A DNA stretch of 64,000 nt, taken from positions 1 through 64,000 of the forward strand of contig NZ_NTFY01000081.1 in the NCBI RefSeq assembly GCF_002289565.1, given 5' to 3'. A program made the translations under genes and the position numbers. Below, piece by piece: positions 1 to 9,645 of the stretch. The DNA comes from Rhodopirellula sp. SM50 (GTDB taxonomy: Bacteria > Planctomycetota > Planctomycetia > Pirellulales > Pirellulaceae). The notes under the pieces were generated by a model. The model was not told where the DNA came from and did not search any database. It was given only the letters and a program-made list of their open reading frames with translations. Positions within the stretch are counted from its first letter, which is position 1; every line of letters begins with the position of its first letter.

Positions 1-80
1 GTGGTCAAAGTCACAGCGGCCGTAAATCGCTCCTCACGAACAACCACAGTCCATTCTAATGGAACTGTATTTTCGTTATA

Positions 81-176
81 CGAGCGGCCGGGCATTCTGG
101 CGCCCGCCCGAGGCCTCACGGCCAGCGGCTCACCATTGCCTCAACCAATCTCATTCAATCGATAGGCCACTCGCTC
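81..176. repeat. Dispersed intergenic repeat, block A, copy 1
   Basis: The stretch is rich in GC palindromes (GGCGCCCGCCCGAGGCCT, GGCCAGCGGCTCACC). It is near-identical to parts of 19330-19420 and, inverted, to 26285-26350. It ends in a degenerate AATCGATAGGCC matching the inverted ends of those copies. The remainder of 1-343 shows no convincing gene; it is the upstream region of the cyclophilin gene. Confidence 0.7.
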
Positions 177-343
177 GATGGGCCGAAATTCCCCGGCCGG
201 CGGGACACTTGGGGGGCACCGTTTCGCCTCTGGCCAAACCTGGCGGCATGGCGATAATGTGGACCCAAAGGAGCGGCCCTGTCGGCTGATCCGCTAGTTC
301 GTTCCCCGTCTTGCCTGTAGACTCCCCGCCATCGGAACTCCCC

Positions 344-955
344 ATGCTACGAACCCTAACCGCATTGGCTCTCGCAGCCACCTTCCTGACCATGACCAAC
401 GAAGCATCCGCCAAATCCGCGTCTGAAGCAGAAGTCACCCACAAAGTCTATTTCGACATTGAGATCAACGGCGAGCCCGCCGGCCGGATCGTGATGGGCT
501 TATTCGGCGAAGACGTCCCGAAAACCGCCGAAAACTTCCGCGCCCTCTGCACCGGCGAAAAAGGTGTCGGAAAGATGGGCAAGCCTCTGCACTACAAAGG
601 CAGCAAGTTTCACCGCGTGATCACCGAGTTCATGTTGCAAGGCGGTGACTTCACGGCCGGAAACGGAACCGGTGGTGAGAGCATTTACGGTGAAAAGTTT
701 GCCGACGAAAAATTCGCCTTCGCCCATGACGAAGTCGGATTGTTGAGCATGGCCAACGCCGGCCCGAACACCAACGGTTCGCAATTCTTCATCACCACCG
801 TCAAAACGCCGTGGTTGGACGGCAAGCACGTCATCTTCGGCCGCGTGATCGAAGGGATGGACGTCGTCAAGCGAATCGAGTCGCTCGGATCGCGAAGCGG
901 CGCGACCCGACTGCCGATCGTCATCGCCGACAGCGGCGAACTGAAGGCGGAGTAG
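344..955 (+). CDS. Secreted cyclophilin-type peptidylprolyl isomerase, eukaryote-like
   Basis: It should catalyse cis-trans isomerisation of Xaa-Pro bonds, probably in the periplasm. An N-terminal signal peptide ([15 protein letters not shown], cleavage near ASA at about 23) precedes a full cyclophilin domain. Visible motifs are [15 protein letters not shown], the QFFITT strand, and [12 protein letters not shown] with the Trp typical of cyclosporin-sensitive cyclophilins. The [18 protein letters not shown] insertion is of the divergent-loop type common in eukaryotic and plant cyclophilins. I chose the ATG at 344 over an upstream TTG at 311 because the signal peptide begins there. It is monocistronic in appearance: a repeat-rich spacer follows and the next gene is convergent. 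Confidence 0.93.
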   Translation: MLRTLTALALAATFLTMTNEASAKSASEAEVTHKVYFDIEINGEPAGRIVMGLFGEDVPKTAENFRALCTGEKGVGKMGKPLHYKGSKFHRVITEFMLQGGDFTAGNGTGGESIYGEKFADEKFAFAHDEVGLLSMANAGPNTNGSQFFITTVKTPWLDGKHVIFGRVIEGMDVVKRIESLGSRSGATRLPIVIADSGELKAE

Positions 956-1042
956 TCGTCGCTTGACCGATCGATGTCATGCGTTGCCCCGGTAGGGCGT
1001 CATGACTCGTTCACAGGCTCCACCTGGGAACAAGGCAACGTG

Positions 1043-1177
1043 GGGTAAGCATCCTGCTTGCCACCCCGGCCGGCTTCGCCGGCGCGATCCCCAGGCGGAG
1101 CCTGGGGACAAGCGAAACAAGTGGGATAGGCTTCCAGCCTGTCATCGCGAAAACGACAGGCTGGAAGCCTATCCCAC
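1043..1177. repeat. Palindromic repeat family 1 (GTGGGRTAGGCTTCCAGCCTG)
   Basis: A perfect 23-bp inverted repeat with an 11-nt loop occupies 1121-1143/1155-1177. Just before it, 1043-1110 carries GTGGGGTAAGCATCCTGCTTGCC plus short GGCCGGCTTCGCCGGC hairpins. Related sequences lie at 23184-23234, 44620-44764 and 46858-47112. This copy sits between convergent genes, where a bidirectional 3'-end structure is plausible. Confidence 0.85.
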
Positions 1178-1211
1178 ACTCAATTCCCGTCACTTACTGT
1201 TCCGAAGTTCC

Positions 1212-4200
1212 TTACCGCCCCCAGCGTTTGTCGTTGGGATTGCCGGCGGTCATCAAGTAAGTCAGCAAGTCGCGAACTTCCTCGGCCGACAACCGGTCCA
1301 ACAAATTCTCGGGCATCTGAGAGACCTTAGAGGCTTCGATCAGCTCCACACTGTCGGCGTCGATGTCCACCGCTTTCGCGTTTTCGTCGATCGGATAGAC
1401 GGTCAAGTTGCCGTCTTCTTTCTCGACCACCAATCCGATCAGCACTTGGCCGTCCTCGGTCAGCACGCGGGAGGATCCATATTGGTCCGAAATGTCCTTG
1501 CTGGGGTGAACGATAGCTTCGACCAAATATCGTTCGTCAAATTTGTTGGGGATGCTGGTCAAGTCTGGGCCGATCGCACCTCCCAGCCCTGCCAAGCGAT
1601 GACACGCGGCACACTTGGCGCTGAAGAACAACGACCGTCCCCGCTCAAAGTTTTTGGGGCCGCGGTTGGCGGCCAACGCCGCATCGACGGTCCACTTCTG
1701 GCCAGGACCTTGGGGTTCGATGATCGGAAAATCAGGCTGCGGGTTGAAGTCTTCGCCGGTGATTTCCTGAAGCGCCACGCGTTGCTCGGACGAACAATTA
1801 GCCAGAGCTTCATCGCGGATGCGGGTCAGGTAGCCGGCATAGCTCGCTCCGCCAGATGCCTTGGCGGCTTGATTGAGAAAGGCGAAGTAGCTGCGTCGCT
1901 GATCGAGGGTCCAACCCTTTCTCAAATTCCGCAACATGAACGCGTACAAGATCTCGCGTGACGGCGGCATCGACTGGATCATGTTGTCGATCGCCCGCCC
2001 GTAACCCTTGTTACGACTGGCAAGCTCGGACCACTGCGGAGGCTCCGTCGGCCCGCGGTTTTCGATCAACGCCATCGTTTTGCCAATCACCGACTCACTT
2101 CGCAGATACGTCAACACACGAATCAGTTCGGTGTTCACGTCGTCGTCGTCGCTGGGCAACAGCGGATCGAGTTTGGCGATGACCTGCTGGGATTCCAGAT
2201 CGGTCGGTTTGCCGAGCCGCTCAAAGACCAACGCATAGGCGCGGAGCATGCCCAACAATTGCGGCGTGTTGAGCGAGTCGATCGGCATCTGCAGCAAGCC
2301 GGCCAGGGCACCGGCGCGGTGGTAGTCGCTGCCCATGCGTGCCAGTGCAACGGTCGCCGTGATGTGTGCTTGGGGATCCGATTCGAGGACCGCGCGCTCG
2401 GCCCAAGTTTCCAGGGGCTGACTTTCGACCGCGATTCGGGCGGCATGGCGAAGGAAACGATCGTCGCTGGAAAGCAGCGGCCAAGCGGTCTGGATCGCAT
2501 CGGGTGACACGATGCCATGATACGCTTCCAGCGATCGACGCTGTTTCCGCGCAGCCTCCGCTGCGGGATCGATCGCGGTCGGTTCTGACCGAGACTCGTC
2601 ACCGACATAGCGGACTCGATACAATCCCGATTGCGTGCCCCGTCCGCCGACGGCGAAGTAGAGCGCGCCGTCATGACCGACCACGGCGTCGGTCAACGGC
2701 AGCGGCGAACCGTACAGAAACGGCTCGGCCTCGCCACGGTATCCGGCTCCGTCGGGCTTGAAGTGAATCGCATACATCGTGCCGAAGGTCCAATCGCAGG
2801 CGAACAGGGCGTCGCGATAGCGTGTCGGAAAATCGGCTTCCCATCCCGAGACCATGCCGGTCGGCGATCCCGGTCCGATTTCGACCACCGGCGGCAGTGA
2901 ATCTTCGTAGTAGGTCGGCCACTTTCCCGACCCGCTTCGCCAACCGTAATCGGCGCCGCTGGCCGCCAAACAAATTCGCGTCGGTCGATACCACGGCAAA
3001 CCGAGATCCCACTCCATGTCGGCGTCGTAAGCGAACAGATCACCGTGACGGTTCAGTGCGATGTCATACTGGTTTCGAAACCCGATCGTGCGAACGACTT
3101 GTTGCTTTGAGGCGACGTCCAATTCCGTGACCCAGCCGCCGGGCGCCAAGCGACCGCGGGCGTGCCCATTGGAATCCCACATCCGCGGCAACAGATGGCC
3201 CTCGTACCAGGTCGGCACGCGACTGCGACTGTGACTGGCCAACGGTGCCGCATTGCCTCCGTCCAAATAAAGTCCCTTTCCGTCCGGCATCGGTAACACG
3301 GCGTGATTGCCATGCTCGCCGCCGCCGGTGGTTCCCGGATAGGTTTCCGCCACGTCCAAGACGTCGTCACCGTCGGAATCACGCAGCCGCATCAGGTTCC
3401 CACCGTTGCGATGAAACCACAGACTGTCGAACGCCCAGTGCAAGCCCTGCGCCCCGGAGACACCAGCGAGCTGCCCCTGGGAAACCTTTTCGATCGTCGG
3501 CGATTCTCCCGGTCGCAGCGTCACGCGATACAGCCCGGCGCCGCCTTGGTCAGACGCATACAAACGACCTTGGGGATCGGTCGCCAGCGAAACCCAACTG
3601 CCTTGTTCCTTCGGCACCTCATAAACCTGTTCGACGACAAAACCCGCCGGCGCATAGATCTCTTGAGGCCGAAGGGTCGCCCGCCGGCCGTCATCCGCCC
3701 CCTCGGACGTCGGAATCCCCCAAGGCCCCGCACCGATCGCGGCGATGATTTTGGCACTCGCCCAAGTCGAATCGTCGAAGCCAACGGCATTCCAATCGCC
3801 GGCTTGCGTTTCGGCACGCTTCCACGTCTGGTCGGTCACGATTGAAGTGGATTTGCCGTCGGAATCGTCCAGCGTCAACTTGGCGACCAACGCCGCCACA
3901 CCGCCTTCGTTCTGGCCAGCGATCGCGATCACGTTGCGTCCGGGCCGAAGCAGCTTGGCAACATCCTGATCAATCGGCGACTGCCAAGCGTCGCTCTTGG
4001 CCACCTGCTTTCCGTTGAGAAAGACGGTCATGCGGTTGTCGCATGTGGCGTACAAGCGGGCGTTTTTCACCGCCGATGCGACTTGAAACGATTTTCGAAA
4101 CCAGACCTTTTGATTCCCTGCGGACTTGTCAGCCCAAATCCATTGGGGCCGGGGCGATTGCTTGAGCCAGGTTTCTGCGTTCGGTTTGGCGGCCGCGTCG

Positions 4201-4958
4201 TCGGCACCACGTTCGGTCGCTGCGCCGGCGGATGATGTCGAATCAATCGCAGCCTGCAAGACCTGTTGGGCCTCGGCACCCTTGAGCGGACGCAGCAACA
4301 GATTGCGGTACTCCGCCTTCATCGCAGGACCTTGATGAAGTTGCAGCCCCAACAATCCGGACCGCTGGGCATCGGGGTGATTGTCCGTGACATCGACCGT
4401 GGTGACGCCATTGACCTGATGAATCATCCGGTTGCCGACGGCGACGATGACCAATTCATTCCACTGCTCGGTCACGATCCCACGAAGCGGCGTCAAGGCC
4501 TTCGTCACGTCGGACTTGCCGTCCGATGAGACCGTCACCCGCTGACCTCCGGTGGCGATGATCCCACGCCCCGTTTTTTCGCCATACATCATGCCCATGT
4601 ATTCGGGTTTGGGATGCAGGTCGGCCTGATAGCCACGCAGCGCCAACTGTTTTTCGTCTGCCAGCGCACTGCGATACTGGACGCCGGAATTGTTGCCTTC
4701 GAAACGTACCAGGCAGCGAAACTCAAAATCACTGACTTCGCCGCCCTGCCAAATCAGGAAGGTATTGGTGGGAACCGGATTTTCTTTCGTTGATTCCCCG
4801 ACAATCGCCCCCTCACGGACCGACCAAAAGGGAGCCAATCCCTTCCACTGCGAAAGATCCTCGCCGTTGAACAGGACTTGGTACTTCGGCCCCTCGCACC
4901 ATCCGAACGTCGCGGTGCAGGCAAGGAGCCCTAACAGTAATAATCGCAGTTGTCGCAT
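1212..4958 (-). CDS. DUF1080 / membrane-bound dehydrogenase propeller / cytochrome c fusion protein
   Basis: This secreted 1248-aa protein has a signal peptide (MRQLRLLLLGLLACTATFG). A 3-keto-disaccharide hydrolase-type DUF1080 domain (about 25-225) follows, with FNGEDLSQWKG at its start. Next come a galactose-binding-like segment (about 270-420; RPQWIWAD, VFLNGKQV), a PVC-type glucose/sorbosone-dehydrogenase-like beta-propeller (about 430-800), a HEAT-like helical region (about 830-1080), and a C-terminal haem c domain with CAACH at 1116-1120 and a likely axial Met in SQMPENLL (1215). Such proteins are a planctomycete hallmark and are thought to oxidise or cleave sugars outside the cytoplasm. 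The substrate is unknown. It stands alone on the minus strand. Confidence 0.88.
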   Translation of the reverse strand: MRQLRLLLLGLLACTATFGWCEGPKYQVLFNGEDLSQWKGLAPFWSVREGAIVGESTKENPVPTNTFLIWQGGEVSDFEFRCLVRFEGNNSGVQYRSALADEKQLALRGYQADLHPKPEYMGMMYGEKTGRGIIATGGQRVTVSSDGKSDVTKALTPLRGIVTEQWNELVIVAVGNRMIHQVNGVTTVDVTDNHPDAQRSGLLGLQLHQGPAMKAEYRNLLLRPLKGAEAQQVLQAAIDSTSSAGAATERGADDAAAKPNAETWLKQSPRPQWIWADKSAGNQKVWFRKSFQVASAVKNARLYATCDNRMTVFLNGKQVAKSDAWQSPIDQDVAKLLRPGRNVIAIAGQNEGGVAALVAKLTLDDSDGKSTSIVTDQTWKRAETQAGDWNAVGFDDSTWASAKIIAAIGAGPWGIPTSEGADDGRRATLRPQEIYAPAGFVVEQVYEVPKEQGSWVSLATDPQGRLYASDQGGAGLYRVTLRPGESPTIEKVSQGQLAGVSGAQGLHWAFDSLWFHRNGGNLMRLRDSDGDDVLDVAETYPGTTGGGEHGNHAVLPMPDGKGLYLDGGNAAPLASHSRSRVPTWYEGHLLPRMWDSNGHARGRLAPGGWVTELDVASKQQVVRTIGFRNQYDIALNRHGDLFAYDADMEWDLGLPWYRPTRICLAASGADYGWRSGSGKWPTYYEDSLPPVVEIGPGSPTGMVSGWEADFPTRYRDALFACDWTFGTMYAIHFKPDGAGYRGEAEPFLYGSPLPLTDAVVGHDGALYFAVGGRGTQSGLYRVRYVGDESRSEPTAIDPAAEAARKQRRSLEAYHGIVSPDAIQTAWPLLSSDDRFLRHAARIAVESQPLETWAERAVLESDPQAHITATVALARMGSDYHRAGALAGLLQMPIDSLNTPQLLGMLRAYALVFERLGKPTDLESQQVIAKLDPLLPSDDDDVNTELIRVLTYLRSESVIGKTMALIENRGPTEPPQWSELASRNKGYGRAIDNMIQSMPPSREILYAFMLRNLRKGWTLDQRRSYFAFLNQAAKASGGASYAGYLTRIRDEALANCSSEQRVALQEITGEDFNPQPDFPIIEPQGPGQKWTVDAALAANRGPKNFERGRSLFFSAKCAACHRLAGLGGAIGPDLTSIPNKFDERYLVEAIVHPSKDISDQYGSSRVLTEDGQVLIGLVVEKEDGNLTVYPIDENAKAVDIDADSVELIEASKVSQMPENLLDRLSAEEVRDLLTYLMTAGNPNDKRWGR

Positions 4959-5589
4959 CGAATTTCGTTTCCGCTATGAAGTCTTTTCGGCGTGTCGATC
5001 AGGAGAAAATCATCTGGGGTCAATCATCTGGGGCAAAGCCGGCCGCCCCAAACATCAGAGGCTCGGAAAAAAGCAGTGGCCGGTGTTCGTCCTCGACGAT
5101 CTCCGTCGCTCTAGATCTTAGCTGGTTCGTTACGGAAAGGGTGGCGGCGAACACCAGCAGAATCACGGGGGCGCAGAATCACGGGGGCGCCGGCGCGAAC
5201 TGACTGATGCCGACGTTTGCCAGCCGTCGGGCGCGGAGCCCCATGCCACCGACATCGCCCCCCACCTGTGTCTTTTTAGCGACAGGCCGCGAGCCCTCCG
5301 GTCGATCAACCTGTTTTCGAGCCGACGGTTTTCGTCGCGCCCGCACTGGGAGCGTGGATCGCGAAAACGGCACGACAAAAGCCCATGACCTGGGGGGACG
5401 TCCGCACCGAAAGAACTGCGACCGGAGGGGTGAATTCAGCCACGCCGGAGGTCCCTGCCGCACGACAATCAGCCCAGTTCGGCCGCTTTGCCGCACTATT
5501 TTCCTGTGCGTGAGTGTAAGTGGCGGACTCGATGCCGTTTAGACGATTTAGCAACTCTCGTGTTTTCGCCTACCTCATCGACCGATTCA
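4959..5589. other. Intergenic region with short tandem duplications, divergent promoters
   Basis: No gene is supported. The region separates the divergent cytochrome-fusion gene and the sigma-factor gene, so promoters for both must lie here. It contains two 12-bp copies of AATCATCTGGGG (about 5008-5035), a 16-bp tandem duplication CAGAATCACGGGGGCG (5158-5189), and a degenerate copy of repeat block B (CGACAGGCCGCGAGCCCTCC, about 5280-5300). Overlapping ORFs on both strands have low-complexity Arg-rich translations. Confidence 0.5.
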
Positions 5590-6261
5590 ATGATCGCCCC
5601 CAGCCACTTTCACCATCCCGATGATGTCGATGCCCAATTGATGCTAAGGATTAAAAACGGCGAGAGCGATGTTTTTGACCGGTTGGTGCGACGCAATCGT
5701 GCGACGGTGCTGCGTTTCATTCGGCATTTCCAGGCCCCCAGCGTGGTCGACCCGGAGGACCTGACCCAACAGGTTTTTCTGCGGGTTTACAAGTCGCGGC
5801 ACACCTACCAAGCGACGGCCAAGTTTTCCAGCTGGCTGTACACGATCACCCGCAACGTCGTCTCCAACACCAATCGGCAACTGGCCAGACGTCGTGAAGT
5901 CTCCATCCAAGGAGTGTCCGACGCCAAGTTCGAGTTTCAGACCCCCTTTGAGATTTCTGTCAACTCGGATCCGGCGCACAACCTGGTCCGCAGCGAATGT
6001 CGACTGGCCGTGCAACGCGCCATGACGCGACTGGGACAGCGTCAGCAACAGGCCCTCCGTCTGGTCCATTTTCGTGGCTACAGTTATCTGGCCGCGGCGA
6101 AGGAATTGATGCTGACGGAAATGGCCCTCAAATCTCTGGTTCAGCGGGCCCGAACCGGGTTGAAAAAATCGCTGCAGCAGGAACATGGCGAAGACATTGA
6201 CGATATGCTGAGAGCTTGCGCTCCCTGCCACCAAACGTCATTCGCGATCAAACGGTCGTGA
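5590..6261 (+). CDS. ECF-type RNA polymerase sigma factor
   Basis: The 223-aa protein has a sigma-70 region 2 (MLRIKNGESDVFDRLVRRN ... DPEDLTQQVFLRVYK ... FSSWLYTITRNVV, about 17-100). A region 4 follows (about 138-195, RLGQRQQQALRLVHFRGYSY with the recognition helix in AAAKELMLTEMALKSLVQRA). It directs RNA polymerase to an unknown regulon. I chose the ATG at 5590; the frame is open from 5488 but the first 34 residues look non-conserved. It lies 121 bp upstream of the PQQ-like gene. No anti-sigma gene is adjacent. The Cys-containing tail (ACAPCH) is a possible metal or redox feature. Confidence 0.9.
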   Translation: MIAPSHFHHPDDVDAQLMLRIKNGESDVFDRLVRRNRATVLRFIRHFQAPSVVDPEDLTQQVFLRVYKSRHTYQATAKFSSWLYTITRNVVSNTNRQLARRREVSIQGVSDAKFEFQTPFEISVNSDPAHNLVRSECRLAVQRAMTRLGQRQQQALRLVHFRGYSYLAAAKELMLTEMALKSLVQRARTGLKKSLQQEHGEDIDDMLRACAPCHQTSFAIKRS

Positions 6262-6382
6262 ATCGATCCGCCAGATTTCCCTGCCCGATCCGCGCTGATG
6301 TCAAACGGATGTGACGGACCAGACGGCAGGCGGTCCACGCAGGGGGCAATCCGTTCAGATCCCTTTTTCTGAAAAGAACACC

Positions 6383-7657
6383 ATGAACATGATGCGTCTT
6401 CTGATTTGCACTGCGATCCTCGCCGGCCTGTCGCTTCCGTCCACTTCCTACGGCGAAGACAACTGGCCGACCTTTCGTGGCGCCGACCGAACCGGGGTTT
6501 CCAGCGACACCGGTCTGTTGGACCAATGGCCCAGCGACGGCCCCGAACTGATTTGGACGGCCGAAGGTGCCGGACGCGGCTACGCCAGCGTCGCGATCTC
6601 GGGGGGCAAACTGTTCACACTCGGTGATGGGCTCTCCACCGCCGATGACGATGACGAATACCTGATCTGCTTTGATCAAAAAACCGGCCAACAACGATGG
6701 CACAGCAAGACAGGTTCGCCATGGACCAGTGGCAAAGAATCCTGGCAAAGCTCTCGCAGCACGCCCACCGTCGACGGTGATCGCGTCTATGTCCTCACCG
6801 CGTATGGCGAATTGATCTGCTTCAGCACCGCGGGAAAAGAACAATGGAGACGCCATCTGAAAGACGATCTCGGCGGCAAAAAGGCTGACGGCTGGGGTTA
6901 CAGCGAATCCGTTTTGATCGACGGAGCGAAATTAATCTGCACCCCCGGCGGTCCGGAATGCACGATGGCCGCCCTCGATAAAATGACCGGCGAAACCCTG
7001 TGGACCTGCGTCCGCGAAGAGGACCGTGGTGCCGGACACGCCTCGGTCGTCCTTTCGACGGTCGGCGACACCAAAGTGTATGTCCAAACGACCGGCAGCG
7101 GACCAATGGGCGTTCGCGCCGAGGATGGAAAACTGTTGTGGTCCTACGAGATCCAACGCACCACCGCCGTGATCCCCACCCCGATCATCAAAGACGACCT
7201 GGTGTTCAGTTCCGCCGGCTATGGCACCGGCGGCGCCCTGCTCCGCCAAATCCCCGACGGGGACGGCGTGACCGTCGCAGAGATCTACCCTCCGAATCCC
7301 AAGCTGGGCAACAAACACGGCGGGATCGTGCTCGTCGGTGACTATCTGTACGGCGACTCGGAAGACCAGGGCGTCCCGTTCTGTGCCGAATTGATGACCG
7401 GCGAGACACTATGGAAATCACGTGGGTCCGGAAGGAAATCGGCCAGCATGACCGCCGCCGACGGCAAACTTTTCATCCGCTTCAGTGACGGCACCGTCGC
7501 GCTCGTACCCGCATCACCGGATGAGTACGAAGAGCAAGGCAGCTTCAAAATCCCCGGCAGCGGAGATCGTCCCAGTTGGGCACACCCCGTCGTCGTCGGC
7601 GGCAAACTCTATCTCCGCGAAGGCGACCAGATCTTCTGCTACAACGTCAAAGGGTAG
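6383..7657 (+). CDS. Secreted PQQ-like beta-propeller repeat protein (BamB-like fold)
   Basis: The 424-aa protein starts with a signal peptide (MNMMRLLICTAILAGLSLPSTSYG) followed by WPTFRGADRTGVS, a common planctomycete opening. Repeated blades of the PQQ/BamB type carry motifs such as YLICFDQKTGQQRWHSKTGSPW, ALDKMTGETLW and GVRAEDGKLLWSYE. Members may be scaffold proteins or dehydrogenases; no catalytic assignment is possible. The start is the ATG at 6383 rather than 6311 because the hydrophobic signal begins there and GAAAAGAA precedes it. It lies between the sigma factor and sulfatase 1 on the same strand. Confidence 0.88.
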   Translation: MNMMRLLICTAILAGLSLPSTSYGEDNWPTFRGADRTGVSSDTGLLDQWPSDGPELIWTAEGAGRGYASVAISGGKLFTLGDGLSTADDDDEYLICFDQKTGQQRWHSKTGSPWTSGKESWQSSRSTPTVDGDRVYVLTAYGELICFSTAGKEQWRRHLKDDLGGKKADGWGYSESVLIDGAKLICTPGGPECTMAALDKMTGETLWTCVREEDRGAGHASVVLSTVGDTKVYVQTTGSGPMGVRAEDGKLLWSYEIQRTTAVIPTPIIKDDLVFSSAGYGTGGALLRQIPDGDGVTVAEIYPPNPKLGNKHGGIVLVGDYLYGDSEDQGVPFCAELMTGETLWKSRGSGRKSASMTAADGKLFIRFSDGTVALVPASPDEYEEQGSFKIPGSGDRPSWAHPVVVGGKLYLREGDQIFCYNVKG

Positions 7658-7794
7658 CCGCCAACTGCGACAACAGTACCGGTCAATCACGCGGTTCGGT
7701 TGACCTGCTGGAGATGGCCACCTAAACGCTGCCGCTCCGGTCAATGGAACCGAGGCGCCCGCGGTGTTGCTTGATGCTTTCCCGCCGGGGCAAA

Positions 7795-9600
7795 ATGGGA
7801 TTCAAGATGATTCAATTGCGACATCGATTCGCGACACTCGCTGGTCTTGCCATTGCAGGCCTGTTGACGCAACACCTCGATCCACGCGCGGTAAAAGCCG
7901 AGTCGCCGCCGCGGCCCAACATCGTGTTCGTCATGACCGACGACCAGGGGTACTGGGACACCGGCGCGACCGGAAACCCGCACATCGACACGCCGAACAT
8001 GGACGCGATCGGCGAACAGGGCATCCGACTGGATCGCTATTATGCGGCGCCGGTTTGCGCCCCCACGCGAGCCGGATTGATGACCGGACGTTACTACTTG
8101 CGAACCGGTTTGTACAACACGCGATTCGGCGGCGACTCGATGGGCTTGGGCGAAATCACCATTGCCCAACTGCTCAAGCAAGCGGGCTATCGAACCGGGC
8201 TGTTCGGTAAATGGCACTTGGGAAAATACCCCGGCTATCAACCGCAACAGCGCGGCTTTGATGAGTTCTTTGGACACTACCACGGGCACATCGAACGCTA
8301 TCAGTTTCCCAACCAGGTCTATCACAACGGACGGCCAGTTGAGGCACGCGGCTATGTCAGCGATGTCTTCACCGATGCCTCGATCGACTTCATCCAACAC
8401 TCCGTCGAATCACAGGACGGCCCGTTTTTTTGTGCGTTGATGTTCAACGCCCCCCATTCACCGTTCCTGTTGGACACGTCGCACTATGCACAACCCGAAG
8501 GCGACAAGACGCTGAAGAAATACCTCGATCGCGGGCTTCCGATCCGCGAAGCTCGGATCTATGGATTGATCGACCGGGTCGACCAAAACATCGGACGGTT
8601 GCTGGAAGCGATCGAACGGTTCGGCGCCGCGGAAAACACGCTGGTCGTGTTCACCAGCGACAACGGCGGCGTCAGCAAGTATTGGAAAGGCGGGATGAAC
8701 GGGAACAAGGCGGGGGTTTACGAAGGCGGCGTCCGGGCGCCCTGTTTTGTTCGCTGGCCGAAACGAATCAAACCGGGCCAAAACGCTCAGGCTCAAACCT
8801 CACACGTCGACTGGCTGCCGACGTTTTGTGAATTGGCCGGTGTCGATGTCCCACAAGACCGAACGATCGACGGGGTCAGTCTGGTTGATTTGCTGACCCA
8901 CGGAGACGCCAAGACACATCATCAGTACGTCTATCACACCTGGGATCGCTACCAACCCAACGCCGAAAAACGCTGGTCCATCAGCGACGACCGTTGGAAA
9001 CTATTGTGCCAAGTCGGTAACTCGACGACGCCGTCGAAATCAAACTGGCGATTGTTCGATCTGCAGGCCGATCCGGGCGAAAAAAAGAACGTCGCCCCAC
9101 AGCATCCCGATCAGGTGGATCGGTTGCGAACCGAATTCGTCCGCTGGTTCAACGACGTCACCGCGGGCCAATCCTATACACCGGTTCCCGTCCCCGTCGG
9201 CAACGTCAGCGTCGATATCGAACCGAGTTGGGCGACCTGGACCGGCAAGCACATCCAGTACGTGTTTGACGGTTACGACTGGGACACGATCCAGGGCTGG
9301 AAGGAAGCCGGTGAACAAGCGAGTTGGAAACTGGACGTCGGCCGCGCCGGCACCTACCGCGTTCGCCTGACCTACGGCTGCCGCCCCCTCGATGCCGGCG
9401 GCAAATTGATCTTGCGCAGCGGTGACGACGCCCTCCGCCACGATGTCGTCGCCAGCGCCACCGCGGACCAATTCGAAAGCCACGCGGCCGGCGTGCTGCA
9501 TCTGGACCAAGGCCGCGTTGAACTGGTCGCCGAAGTCGCCGAGTGCCCGGGCAACGAATTGATGCGACTGAACCGGATCACGTTGGAGCCGGTGGAGTGA
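7795..9600 (+). CDS. Arylsulfatase-family sulfatase 1 with C-terminal beta-domain
   Basis: This is a formylglycine-dependent type I sulfatase that should hydrolyse sulfate esters on glycans outside the cytoplasm. RPNIVFVMTDDQGYWDTGATG provides the metal-binding Asp pair. The activation motif C-A-P-T-R lies at 88-92, followed by LMTGRY. Further motifs are GKWHLG and FTSDNGG. After the sulfatase fold a 130-residue C-terminal extension (from about residue 465, VDIEPSWATWTGKHIQYVF) looks like a beta-sandwich carbohydrate-binding domain. The N-terminus is a signal peptide (FATLAGLAIAGLL). The start is ATG 7795, with GGGG 6 nt upstream; ATG 7807 is also possible. It is convergent with the sialidase-like gene. 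Confidence 0.93.
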   Translation: MGFKMIQLRHRFATLAGLAIAGLLTQHLDPRAVKAESPPRPNIVFVMTDDQGYWDTGATGNPHIDTPNMDAIGEQGIRLDRYYAAPVCAPTRAGLMTGRYYLRTGLYNTRFGGDSMGLGEITIAQLLKQAGYRTGLFGKWHLGKYPGYQPQQRGFDEFFGHYHGHIERYQFPNQVYHNGRPVEARGYVSDVFTDASIDFIQHSVESQDGPFFCALMFNAPHSPFLLDTSHYAQPEGDKTLKKYLDRGLPIREARIYGLIDRVDQNIGRLLEAIERFGAAENTLVVFTSDNGGVSKYWKGGMNGNKAGVYEGGVRAPCFVRWPKRIKPGQNAQAQTSHVDWLPTFCELAGVDVPQDRTIDGVSLVDLLTHGDAKTHHQYVYHTWDRYQPNAEKRWSISDDRWKLLCQVGNSTTPSKSNWRLFDLQADPGEKKNVAPQHPDQVDRLRTEFVRWFNDVTAGQSYTPVPVPVGNVSVDIEPSWATWTGKHIQYVFDGYDWDTIQGWKEAGEQASWKLDVGRAGTYRVRLTYGCRPLDAGGKLILRSGDDALRHDVVASATADQFESHAAGVLHLDQGRVELVAEVAECPGNELMRLNRITLEPVE

Positions 9601-9607
9601 GCCCGTT

Positions 9608-9624
9608 GGCATGCACAGCATGCC
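9608..9624. repeat. Short hairpin GGCATGC-ACA-GCATGCC between convergent genes
   Basis: A perfect 7-bp stem with a 3-nt loop lies between the stops of sulfatase 1 (9600) and the sialidase-like gene (9646). No T-run follows on either strand, so it is not a classical intrinsic terminator. It may be a small dispersed palindrome or 3'-end stabiliser. Confidence 0.5.
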
Positions 9625-9645
9625 CTACGCACGATTCCCTGGGCA

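Noticed and set aside
1002-1961. Plus-strand ORF of 319 aa opposite the cytochrome fusion gene
   Set aside because: It is a high-GC antisense shadow of the 3' end of that gene plus repeats, without family motifs.
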